Below are positions 1 to 6,924 of a stretch of 64,000 nucleotides of DNA, in pieces (positions within the stretch are counted from its first letter, which is position 1; every line of letters begins with the position of its first letter). The stretch is taken from NCBI RefSeq assembly GCF_016741815.1, contig NZ_JAERRJ010000007.1, forward strand, positions 1-64,000, in the 5' to 3' direction. A program made the position numbers and the translations under genes. The DNA comes from Nocardia acididurans. Lineage in GTDB: Bacteria > Actinomycetota > Actinomycetes > Mycobacteriales > Mycobacteriaceae. Under the pieces are notes generated by a model. The model made no database searches, had not been told where the DNA came from, and was given only the letters and a program-made list of their open reading frames with translations.

Positions 1-13
1 GCTGCCGATGAGG

Positions 14-325
14 TCACCAAAACGGGGAACCAGTCGGGCTGAGCATCTGGTTCAGTTCGTCATCGGACAACGTGCCACCTTGCCCAAGTCCCACCCAGGC
101 ATATGCGCCCTTGAGGACCCGTATTGGCGTGTCGAAGGCTTCGCGCCAGTAAACGAAAACCCGGAAGAGCGTCGTGTTCCCAAGCTCCTGTATCAACCAG
201 GTAGCTATCTCGGCCGATGTATCTCCCCGTCGGGCTCGTGACCGTAGCTCGTCGACGATGGCTTCGCTGAGGCCCGATCTCACAATCAACCTCCTCAGTC
301 CCGACGACGATCCTGTCCCAATCAT
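14..325 (-). CDS. Hypothetical protein, about 103 aa
   Basis: An open frame of 103 codons ends in TGA. The protein has a charged, helical first half (RSGLSEAIVDELRSRARRGD) and an aromatic second half (FRVFVYWREAFDTP). It has no signal peptide, membrane segment or family motif that I recognise. The first ATG is at 325, but the coding look begins at an in-frame GTG about 14 codons later, so the true protein may be about 90 aa. It is the leftmost gene, and its upstream neighbours on the minus strand lie to the right. No function is proposed. Confidence that it is a gene is moderate, because the frame is short and the surrounding GC is a little lower than in the rest of the window. Confidence 0.5.
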   Translation of the reverse strand: MIGTGSSSGLRRLIVRSGLSEAIVDELRSRARRGDTSAEIATWLIQELGNTTLFRVFVYWREAFDTPIRVLKGAYAWVGLGQGGTLSDDELNQMLSPTGSPFW

Positions 326-491
326 TGGTCAGCGTATCCGGACGCTTGACGTGCAGAACATCCGCTACTAGCCGCATACCGCGCTGACCGGAACGGTCAC
401 GCCGCTGCGGCCGGGCACCGGAACGACTGAGCCTCATCCGGATTCAGGGCGGTGGCTGTCGTTGTCCCCAACGGGTGACAGCTCGTACGGC

Positions 492-998
492 CTAATCCTC
501 CTGGTAGTCACTCTCCTCACGTCCGTCCCGGGTCGTGATGGTGACGAGCGGTCGTTCACCTCGCTGCGCACGGACCAACGCCAGTACCAGACCGTCGTCA
601 CCGATCGCGGGATTGCGGGATTCGAGCGTCGTCGATACGCGCACCGAGACCGCATCCAATGCCGCAGTCCCGACGACCGCGTACCACACGAAAGCGCTGT
701 CGACGCTGCTACGGATATCTGCCGACTGTTTTGCCAACGGCATGGTGGGAAAGTTGGTTGCCAGTCGTGGTTGGGTAGGAATCTTCTCGCCGATGATCAG
801 AGTCGGTGCGAGCCATCGGTCAGCCTCACGCAGAATGACGACGACGTAGCGCCAGCGGACGGTGTGAACGACCACCGCGACTGCACCGTCTTCCTCCCGG
901 ATGACAGAGCCCACCAGCCGGGCTCTCCCGTCGTTCTCCGGCATGACGGAGAGCGCGGCCGCGACGGCCGGATGCATCTCACGGCCTCGTTCATCCAT
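492..998 (-). CDS. Hypothetical protein, about 168 aa
   Basis: The frame encodes a soluble protein that starts MDERGREMHPAVAAALSVMP. Two beta-rich stretches follow (GAVAVVVHTVRWRYVVVILR, about residues 40-60, and AFVWYAVVGTAALDAVSVRV, about residues 105-125), and the tail is acidic. I see no catalytic motif, signal peptide or transmembrane helix. ATG at 998 is chosen because the translation upstream becomes basic and low in complexity. A second ATG seven codons in is an alternative, as neither has a strong ribosome-binding site. It lies about 100 nt downstream of the alpha/beta hydrolase on the same strand and could be co-transcribed with it. Its function is unknown. Confidence 0.6.
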   Translation of the reverse strand: MDERGREMHPAVAAALSVMPENDGRARLVGSVIREEDGAVAVVVHTVRWRYVVVILREADRWLAPTLIIGEKIPTQPRLATNFPTMPLAKQSADIRSSVDSAFVWYAVVGTAALDAVSVRVSTTLESRNPAIGDDGLVLALVRAQRGERPLVTITTRDGREESDYQED

Positions 999-1099
999 GG
1001 GGTCAGCATCGCAAACCGAAGTCCCAAATGAGCTCCCGCGCCGACGGCCGAACGCGGAGCGCGCCGGTGTCAGCGCGGCCCTCACGGCCTGAGCTGAAT

Positions 1100-2068
1100 T
1101 CAGTCCAGGGTGTCGATCCATTCGGTCATGGTGGTGACGTAGCGCTTCGCGTCGGCGGAATGCATGCTGTGCGCTGCATCGGGCAGCGATACATAGGTGA
1201 CCGGCTGGCCCGCGGATTCGATGAGGTGACACACGTTCTGGGCTTGCAGGTCGGTGATCGCACCGAACAAGCGGCCGGTGTCAGGATCGGTCTGCCGCCC
1301 GTGATGGGTGAACAACACCGGCACCCGGACCTGCGCGAGCATCGCCGCGTGATCACAACCGGCGTTGGCGGAGTCGTCGGCCCAGGCGCCCGCCCACTCG
1401 GGGTCGTATTCCCCCATGTTCTGCGGCGGCCGCGGCACGGCATCGCCGGTGTCGCGCTTGCCGAACATGAAACTCATACCGGCGACCATGTCGGCGGGCA
1501 ATTCGGTTGGCATGGCCTTCATCAGCCCGGCGTAGTCGCCGATCGACCATTGATTGCCCAGCCACTTGTGCCGCGCGGCCAGCAACGGCGCGATCGCCAG
1601 ATACGAGCCCGGTCCGAATGCCGGTGCCGCTTGCGCGGTGAACAACGGCGCGTCTTCGAGGATCACTCCGCGCAGCTGTCCGGGCTTGGCGTAGGCCGCC
1701 AGCCACGCGGTGAACACGCCACCGGCGGAGTTGCCCGCGACCAGGGTGGGGCGGCCGATGACCAGGTCGATGAACCGCACCAGATCATTGCCGACGTTGT
1801 CGATGGTGTAGCGGCCCGGGGTCCAGCTGGACCGGCCGTGCCCGCGCACGTCGACGGCGTAGACCTGGAAGTTCGGGGATAGCAGCGAGATGGCGTCCTC
1901 GTAGGTCCACCAGGAGTCGCCATTGCCGGGGATCAGCAGCAGTGCTGGTTTCTGCGGGTCGCCCTCGACGACGTAGTTCATGCGGACCTCGCCAAGGTCG
2001 ACGAGTGGCTCGGGGTAGGCGTGCGGCACGAAGGTATCCGAGCGGTCCGCGGCTTCGAAGGATCTCAT
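1100..2068 (-). CDS. Alpha/beta hydrolase
   Basis: A cytoplasmic protein of 322 aa with the alpha/beta-hydrolase layout. It has a HG-like oxyanion segment PGNGDSW (about residues 47-53), the strand and turn VDVRGHGRS (72-80), the nucleophile elbow AGNSAGG with Ser114, and a late DAAHSMH histidine (about 300). A cap segment lies around residues 130-220. The substrate cannot be read from sequence; esters, epoxides and haloalkanes all remain possible. The start at ATG 2068 is supported by GAGAGGA nine bases upstream. The nearest upstream features are a 27-bp palindrome (2184-2210) and a TetR-type TGACCG-CT-CGGTCA site (2262-2275), suggesting repressor control. No intact regulator gene is next to it. 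Confidence 0.85.
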   Translation of the reverse strand: MRSFEAADRSDTFVPHAYPEPLVDLGEVRMNYVVEGDPQKPALLLIPGNGDSWWTYEDAISLLSPNFQVYAVDVRGHGRSSWTPGRYTIDNVGNDLVRFIDLVIGRPTLVAGNSAGGVFTAWLAAYAKPGQLRGVILEDAPLFTAQAAPAFGPGSYLAIAPLLAARHKWLGNQWSIGDYAGLMKAMPTELPADMVAGMSFMFGKRDTGDAVPRPPQNMGEYDPEWAGAWADDSANAGCDHAAMLAQVRVPVLFTHHGRQTDPDTGRLFGAITDLQAQNVCHLIESAGQPVTYVSLPDAAHSMHSADAKRYVTTMTEWIDTLD

Positions 2069-2183
2069 GGTTGTCGGTCCTCTCGCTGATCGAGCAGTGG
2101 ATGCTGAACGAGCCGACCAAACCGATGACGAGCGGAAACGCAGCCATTTTCTCGCATCGGCGGTCGACAACCACGCTAGGAAA

Positions 2184-2210
2184 CAGCTAGAACAGTTACT
2201 GTCCTAGCTG
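2184..2210. promoter_or_regulatory. 27-bp near-perfect palindrome, probable operator
   Basis: The site reads CAGCTAG, then AACAGTTACTGTC, then CTAGCTG. It matches its own reverse complement apart from the central base and one symmetric pair. It lies about 115 nt upstream of the minus-strand hydrolase start at 2068. Length and symmetry fit a dimeric TetR- or MarR-type repressor. No T-run follows, so a terminator is less likely. Confidence 0.55.
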
Positions 2211-2261
2211 ATAGGTGAGACGGAGCTCGCAGGACCGACATCGTCGCCAGGTCATTCCGAT

Positions 2262-2275
2262 TGACCGCTCGGTCA
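2262..2275. promoter_or_regulatory. TGACCG-CT-CGGTCA palindrome, TetR-type operator
   Basis: A perfect 14-bp palindrome (6-bp arms, 2-bp centre) of the form often bound by actinobacterial TetR regulators. It lies 52 bp from the 27-bp palindrome and about 190 nt upstream of the hydrolase start. The assignment rests on form alone. Confidence 0.4.
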
Positions 2276-2561
2276 GGGAAGGCCGCAGCACCCGCTGGCG
2301 AACGCACGATTCTGCCGCGACCCGCGCGTTCGGAACCGACCGCGGGCTCCGCCGGCGAACACACATCCTCGAAGTGCTGTTCGACCTGCTCGATCGATTC
2401 CTTGCAGAACGTGAAACCGTCAGCAGAGTATCCGCTTCCAGCCGCAACCCGGGCGGTTCGAAGCAGCGCTTACCGCGGATGGCAGGCCGAGGCGGGCCCG
2501 GCCTGCCAAGGCATCGATCTACTGAGCCTGACCTGCGGAATTCGGCTCCGGCAGTGGAGTC

Positions 2562-3530
2562 CTATTGGGCGAGGGTTGGAGTGCTCGAAACGCTGTCCGG
2601 GTGCGGTGCCGGTGGTGTCGCCCATGCCGCTGATCGGAGGCGGATATCGAGGGTGAGTTTGTCTCCGTCGCTGTGGGCCGACAGGTCGACGGTGTCTCCT
2701 GGCTGCACGGGGTAGGCGGGTCGCCGGGTTTGGAGTGCCTGATGCCAGTGGCTGGGTTGGCCGGGCGGATTGCCGAGACGGGCACTGCCCGTGTCGAATT
2801 CGAGTTCGAACCATAGCGCGGCGCCGTGCAGGACACCGGCGTCGGTGATGGTGGTGGCGCGGTCGAGGCTGAGTGTGGGCTGGGGTGTGTCGAAGTCGAT
2901 GCAGGCCAGCGCGACGGGCATTGCGAGGGGGCGCCAGGTGTGCTGGGTGCGGCGGGCGGGGAAATAGCCTGCGGTCGACAGGTCGTTGAAGGCGCTGAGG
3001 TCGAATCCCAGGGCCGATTCGACGTGGTTGAGGCCCCACAGGCTGTCGGATTCGAGGAGCTGGCAATACAGAGTGCCGCGCGCGGGGATGGTTTTCGCAC
3101 CGGGTTTCAGCAGTCCGGCCGCGTGGGCGAAGGTGTGCAACGCGCCTTCGCCCAGGAGGCCGCAGTCGAAGACTTCGGCGATCAGGACATCGACGGGCCG
3201 GGGCAGGTCGTGGCCGATCCGCAGGTCGGTGGAGAGCTTGCCGAGCACGGTGATTCGATCGCTCACACCGTTGTCCGCGATCACGCGTCGGGCCATTTCC
3301 GCGACCACGGGGTGGGCTTCGCAGGTGATCACTTGCGCGCCGGCCGCAGCGGCCATCATCGCGGTCAGCCCGGCGCCGGTGCCGATGTCGAGCACGAGAT
3401 CGCCTGGGCGGACCGCGGATTGGATGGCCTGGTGGAAGACGAGGTTGCGGATCGTGTCGTTGAGCATGTCGAAATGCCAATGCGGGATGGTCGATTGAGC
3501 GGTGACGAGAGCGGGGGACGTGCTGGTCAT
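2562..3530 (-). CDS. PRMT-like class I SAM-dependent methyltransferase
   Basis: A protein of 322 aa. The SAM-binding motif I is VLDIGTGAG (residues 46-54), with the ribose-binding acid in CEAHP (Glu71). AEVFDCGLLGEGA (118-130) matches the double-E loop of protein arginine methyltransferases, with Glu119 and Glu128 nine residues apart; PRMT7-like proteins are the nearest family I can name. The C-terminal half is beta-rich, like the PRMT barrel. Arginine in a protein is the family substrate, but a small-molecule guanidine is possible in a bacterium. ATG 3530 has GAGGAGG nine bases upstream. That site overlaps the end of the amidohydrolase, and the gap is 12 nt, so the two genes form an operon. 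Confidence 0.8.
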   Translation of the reverse strand: MTSTSPALVTAQSTIPHWHFDMLNDTIRNLVFHQAIQSAVRPGDLVLDIGTGAGLTAMMAAAAGAQVITCEAHPVVAEMARRVIADNGVSDRITVLGKLSTDLRIGHDLPRPVDVLIAEVFDCGLLGEGALHTFAHAAGLLKPGAKTIPARGTLYCQLLESDSLWGLNHVESALGFDLSAFNDLSTAGYFPARRTQHTWRPLAMPVALACIDFDTPQPTLSLDRATTITDAGVLHGAALWFELEFDTGSARLGNPPGQPSHWHQALQTRRPAYPVQPGDTVDLSAHSDGDKLTLDIRLRSAAWATPPAPHPDSVSSTPTLAQ

Positions 3531-3542
3531 GCCAGTTCCTCC

Positions 3543-5132
3543 TCAGCTGTCGCGCGACCAGACTCTCCGGCCGCCGATCCAGGTTTGGGTTACCGCGAGA
3601 TCTGCCAACGTGGTGAGCGGAGTGTGGAGCGGATCCGATTCCAGCACAGCGAAATCGGCATACATCCCCGGCCGAATGGCACCGACGTCCTGCTGTCGGC
3701 CGAGAACTTCGGCGCCGTGGCGGGTGTGGGCGGCCAGTCCGGCAGCCACATCCAGGCGCATGTCCGGATCGCCGAGAGTCGCGCCGCCGATGGTCGTGCG
3801 GTGGGCGGCACTGGCGACGGCCAGCATCGGATTCGGCGGGCACACCGGTGCGTCGGACGACAGCGCGTACCCCACACCGGATCCGGCCAGCCATCCCGCC
3901 GGGCCGTACCCTTCGCCCTGGTCGCCGACGATGCCCCGTACCCAGTCGCCGGTGAGGTGAACATCCGCCGGTTGCAGCACGCCCCACACGCCGAGTTCCC
4001 GCATCCGTCGCAGATGCGAATGCGCAGGCAGGGCAACGTGTTCGATACGGTGGGGCGCGCCGCGCCGGGGGCCGTACACGGTCACCGCGGCGGCGATGGC
4101 ATCGAGTGCCAGACCGATGGCCGCACCGGATTGGGCGTGGATGGCGACCTGCAGCCCGGCCCGGTGGATCGAGCCGATCAAGGCGGTGAGCTCGTCGGGC
4201 GTGTGGTACAGCTGGCCGTGCCGATGCGGGTCGTGTGCGTACCCCTCGGGCAGGTAGCAGGTGCAGCCGCCGAAACATCCGTCCACATAGACCTTGACGC
4301 CATTGATCTGCAGCCGGTCGTCGCCGAGCGCGCCACCCAGCCCGAGGGCCAGCATTTCGGGCAGGAACGAGGAGATGATGTAGCCGCTGACGCGCAGCAC
4401 CAGCCGGCCGGAGTCGCGGGCACGCTGGTAGGTACTCAGCTCTCGGCGCGTCACCTGAGTATCGGCGACACAGGTGACGCCGTGGGACAGGAAGTCGTGC
4501 TGCGCGGTGAGCACATTGTCCACCAGGGTGTCGGGGTCGTCGTCGAGGTGGAAGTTGGGGGCGTGCGGGCCGAGCTTCACGCCATCGGCGCCGGTGATCA
4601 AATCGCAGGCGGAGTCCCACATCTCGCCATTGGGGCTGCCGTCCGGGAAGCGCCCCAACCGGCCGCCCGGCGGATCCGCGGTATCAGCGGAAACTGAATT
4701 GCGCTGCAGCACATAGCTGTTGACCACACCGCCATGTCCGGACACGTTCATCACGTAGACCTCGCGGTCGTCGGCGACCTGGTCGAGCTCCAGACAGGTG
4801 GGGTGCCGTCCTTCGGAGAGTCGGCCCGGTTCGTATCCGAAGCCACGCACCGGCGTGTCCGGGGGTTGGCCGGCCGCGGCAGCACGCAGCAGCTTGATCA
4901 TGGCCGCGATGTCCGGAGCGCGTTGCGGCGAGCAGTCCACCCACGAACACACCTGCCCGTGCATCAGGGGATGACAGTGCGGATCGACGAAACCCGGTGT
5001 CAGGCAGGCGCCGTCGAGATCGACCACCTGATCCACACCGCCCAGGACGCGATCGCAGTCCGACCGTGCGCCGACCGCGACGATCCGGTCACCGTGCACG
5101 GCGACGGCTTCAGGCGCATCCCCACCTGCCAT
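3543..5132 (-). CDS. YtcJ-like metal-dependent amidohydrolase, possibly N-terminally frameshifted
   Basis: The 529-aa protein is an amidohydrolase-superfamily enzyme of the YtcJ/ExoI type. It has the metal-binding FVDPHCHP (His52, His54), HAQSG and HRIEHVALP histidines in the barrel, SSDAPVCPPNPM with the catalytic Asp, and the C-terminal GAIRPGMYADFAVLESDP typical of the family. Its substrate, an amide or cyclic amide, is unknown. The ATG at 5132 follows GGTGGG. However, directly upstream one frame over reads SVLLTGGPI, the usual first strand of this family, and adding one base after that ATC codon would join it to HTMAGG. A one-base deletion or sequencing error is therefore likely. Internal initiation would still give a protein with the full metal site. 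It is the first gene of an operon with the methyltransferase. Confidence 0.85.
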   Translation of the reverse strand: MAGGDAPEAVAVHGDRIVAVGARSDCDRVLGGVDQVVDLDGACLTPGFVDPHCHPLMHGQVCSWVDCSPQRAPDIAAMIKLLRAAAAGQPPDTPVRGFGYEPGRLSEGRHPTCLELDQVADDREVYVMNVSGHGGVVNSYVLQRNSVSADTADPPGGRLGRFPDGSPNGEMWDSACDLITGADGVKLGPHAPNFHLDDDPDTLVDNVLTAQHDFLSHGVTCVADTQVTRRELSTYQRARDSGRLVLRVSGYIISSFLPEMLALGLGGALGDDRLQINGVKVYVDGCFGGCTCYLPEGYAHDPHRHGQLYHTPDELTALIGSIHRAGLQVAIHAQSGAAIGLALDAIAAAVTVYGPRRGAPHRIEHVALPAHSHLRRMRELGVWGVLQPADVHLTGDWVRGIVGDQGEGYGPAGWLAGSGVGYALSSDAPVCPPNPMLAVASAAHRTTIGGATLGDPDMRLDVAAGLAAHTRHGAEVLGRQQDVGAIRPGMYADFAVLESDPLHTPLTTLADLAVTQTWIGGRRVWSRDS

Positions 5133-5545
5133 CGTGTGATCGGCCCACCGGTGAGCAGGACGCTATGGCCGCTCAATCGACCGGATCGTGCCTGCTGTGC
5201 CACTTCGAACTCCGTTCGGATTGCGACCAACTGGTTCATCGACCACGCGACAAGGCGAAACAGAACAGGATGAGCCCACACACGAACAGGGCACTACCGC
5301 GACCAAGATCATACAATAGCTCGCTGAGCTGCGAACATCGTAGCAAAGCCCTCCGAACTCCATATTGCGGCGTCAAACGTGGCCCTGACCGTTGAACCCA
5401 TGCCGAGGACCCCTCCCACCACTCGGGCCGACAGCTGCCGCGAACACCCACCCCCTCGGCGTGCCGGAATGGGCGACGGCCCACGAACGCACCACATTGC
5501 CACGGAGCCCGCGCATGACGGGAACGCACAATAGCGCCGAAGAGC
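5133..5545. other. Intergenic region with probable minus-strand promoter
   Basis: No gene is called here. The first bases continue the lost N-terminus of the amidohydrolase in another frame. Further out, on the minus strand, TATGAT (about 5310-5315) follows TTCGCA by 16 bases and could be the amidohydrolase promoter. Next to it is a 16-base segment (CCGCGACCAAGATCAT on the plus strand) that recurs near 6729. The rest shows no coding pattern. Confidence 0.35.
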
Positions 5546-5851
5546 GTGCGCCCTCGCTCGGCCGTGCACGACCACGTGACACATCGGGTTCGTGGAACAG
5601 CAGGCTCGGACGTTGCGGGAGAACAGATTTCATCTCTGCGCATCCCGATCGCCATCCCCGCCCTCGAACTGCCTGCCCCCACCGTCGAGGCTCGCGACGC
5701 CCTGCTATCCGCCATTGCCGCCGAGACCCAGGCCATCACCGCCGAGCAGGCCAGCGAGGGCGCCGCGGCATTGGAAACACTCGCCCGCGCCTACACGATG
5801 GTGGCGGCTCACGAGATCACCGCCTTCGCCCCGGCGGCCAACGCACGCTAG
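5546..5851 (+). CDS. Small hypothetical protein, true start uncertain
   Basis: The last 75 or so codons look like a real protein: SSLRIPIAIPALELPAP, then a helical acidic stretch, ending AAHEITAFAPAANAR. The ATG at 5546 gives 101 aa, but its first 27 residues look non-coding. GGGAGAA at 5617-5623 suggests translation may begin near 5627-5636 at a rare codon (ATT or CTG), or that the start has been lost. There is no signal peptide or known domain. The gene stands alone between minus-strand genes. Confidence 0.4.
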   Translation: MRPRSAVHDHVTHRVRGTAGSDVAGEQISSLRIPIAIPALELPAPTVEARDALLSAIAAETQAITAEQASEGAAALETLARAYTMVAAHEITAFAPAANAR

Positions 5852-6176
5852 CCGCTGACCGCTCGGTTGGTCATACAGGGATGCGGCGTTCGGGACGGCG
5901 GTCATGCCCGCGGACGATCGAACTGGTCTGTCGATTTCGCGCGACGCGCGCTCGAGTGATGAGCTCGATGCGGCGGTCAGCGGCAAGGATCCGGGGAAGG
6001 CGATATCGGGTACGAGCCCTCGACGGACCCGGTACCGGTTTACGCAGAAAATCTGCCGAAACACATGCTGAAGGGGTGCTGGGACCTGTGGTGGACCTCC
6101 GACCGCACAAGGGGTGAGGACACGAACCCACACTGAGTACGCGGCCATGATCCACCGCACCTCTTCTCGTGGTTGG
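5852..6176. other. Intergenic region, nothing recognised
   Basis: These 325 bases lie between the small plus-strand gene and the convergent end of the DUF4189 gene. The available frames are short and basic, with no motif. No strong hairpin followed by a T-run is visible. Confidence 0.4.
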
Positions 6177-6602
6177 TCAGCCGGAGAGGGCGGTGCAGTC
6201 GGTGCGCAGCACGGTGGGGTTGGGGTCGCCACCCGCGCTCATCGACACCAGGTCCGGAGGACCGAAGGCGGAGGTGGCGGCGAATTCGGCCTCGCCTCGG
6301 GTGAATCCGGTGCCGCCCATCAGGACCCCGTTGCGGAGCGCGATGGACCCGCACCCGTTGCTGAACCGCGCCATGACCGAACAGTTGGCGGATTCGCACA
6401 GCGACATGGCCTGGGCATCGGATTCGACCCAACTGGGGTAGTTCAGGGCCCAGATGACGTCTACATCGTCACCGATGATTTCGGCCGCCAGGGACCCGTA
6501 GTACCGGCCGTCGGGACCGGCCTCGGCGGCCGCGATGCCGGGGGTGCCCACGGCGACCGCCGCCAGAGCGCACATTCCGAATACTTTGCGTGACAGCGAC
6601 AT
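6177..6602 (-). CDS. Secreted DUF4189 domain protein
   Basis: A precursor of 141 aa. Residues 1-25 (MSLSRKVFGMCALAAVAVGT, then PGIAAA) form a Sec signal peptide with an Ala-x-Ala cleavage site. The mature part matches DUF4189: YYGSLAAEII, then WALNYPSWVESDAQAMSLC, and cysteine pairs in CESANCSV and SNGCGSIAL that could form disulfides. DUF4189 proteins are small exported actinobacterial proteins of unknown function. ATG 6602 is chosen over the upstream in-frame ATG because GGGAGAAG sits at the right distance and the signal peptide starts there. It diverges from the acyl-CoA ligase fusion. Confidence 0.85.
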   Translation of the reverse strand: MSLSRKVFGMCALAAVAVGTPGIAAAEAGPDGRYYGSLAAEIIGDDVDVIWALNYPSWVESDAQAMSLCESANCSVMARFSNGCGSIALRNGVLMGGTGFTRGEAEFAATSAFGPPDLVSMSAGGDPNPTVLRTDCTALSG

Positions 6603-6924
6603 CAGCGTCTTCTCCCGTGCAGGGATCCGGTCTCGGGGCTCGAGTGTCCGTGTGGACCAGGATCTGGGCCGACAATGCCGATACATCGAAAGCATGCGAC
6701 CGCGTGGCTCGGAGCCCGCCGCGACGACCGCGACCAAGATCATTACGCCGTTGCGGGATTCTACGCCGTTCTGCGATCCGCCGCTCGGACACCGCAGACG
6801 TCACTTCTTATCAAACGTCCAGTTCAGCAGGCGCCTTCGTCCGTCTGAGACAATTATTGCTTTTGTTGCGGGTTCGTGTCACTCTTCCCCGACACGATCC
6901 GCCACACGAAAGACAGCCTGCGCC
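6603..6924. other. Divergent intergenic region
   Basis: This region holds the promoters of the secreted DUF4189 gene (minus) and the acyl-CoA ligase fusion (plus). It is locally AT-richer, for example CAATTATTGCTTTTG around 6851-6865. The minus strand carries TAGAAT near 6760 and the 16-base segment shared with the 5.3-kb region near 6729-6744. The frame of the downstream ligase is open here, but its translation does not look like protein. Confidence 0.35.

Larger units (their letters stand above)
2069..2561. other. Intergenic region with two palindromic operators
   Basis: About 490 bases lie between the hydrolase start and the end of the methyltransferase gene. The only clear structures are two palindromes at 2184-2210 and 2262-2275. 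Open frames exist on both strands, but their translations are basic, low in complexity and lack any family motif, so I do not call a gene. The arrangement looks like a promoter region that once served a divergent regulator now lost or degraded. Confidence 0.5.

Noticed and set aside
60..437. Minus-strand frame overlapping the first gene
   Set aside because: Only a short part looks protein-like. The 14-325 frame has better amino acid composition, and no known domain supports either extension.
2215..2715. Possible TetR-like gene next to the orphan operators
   Set aside because: The frame lacks a helix-turn-helix pattern, runs into the methyltransferase gene on the other strand and has an arginine-rich translation. 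A decayed gene is possible but not supported.
2826..4697. Plus-strand frame opposite the methyltransferase and amidohydrolase
   Set aside because: It overlaps two genes with clear catalytic motifs on the minus strand, and its translation is low in complexity.
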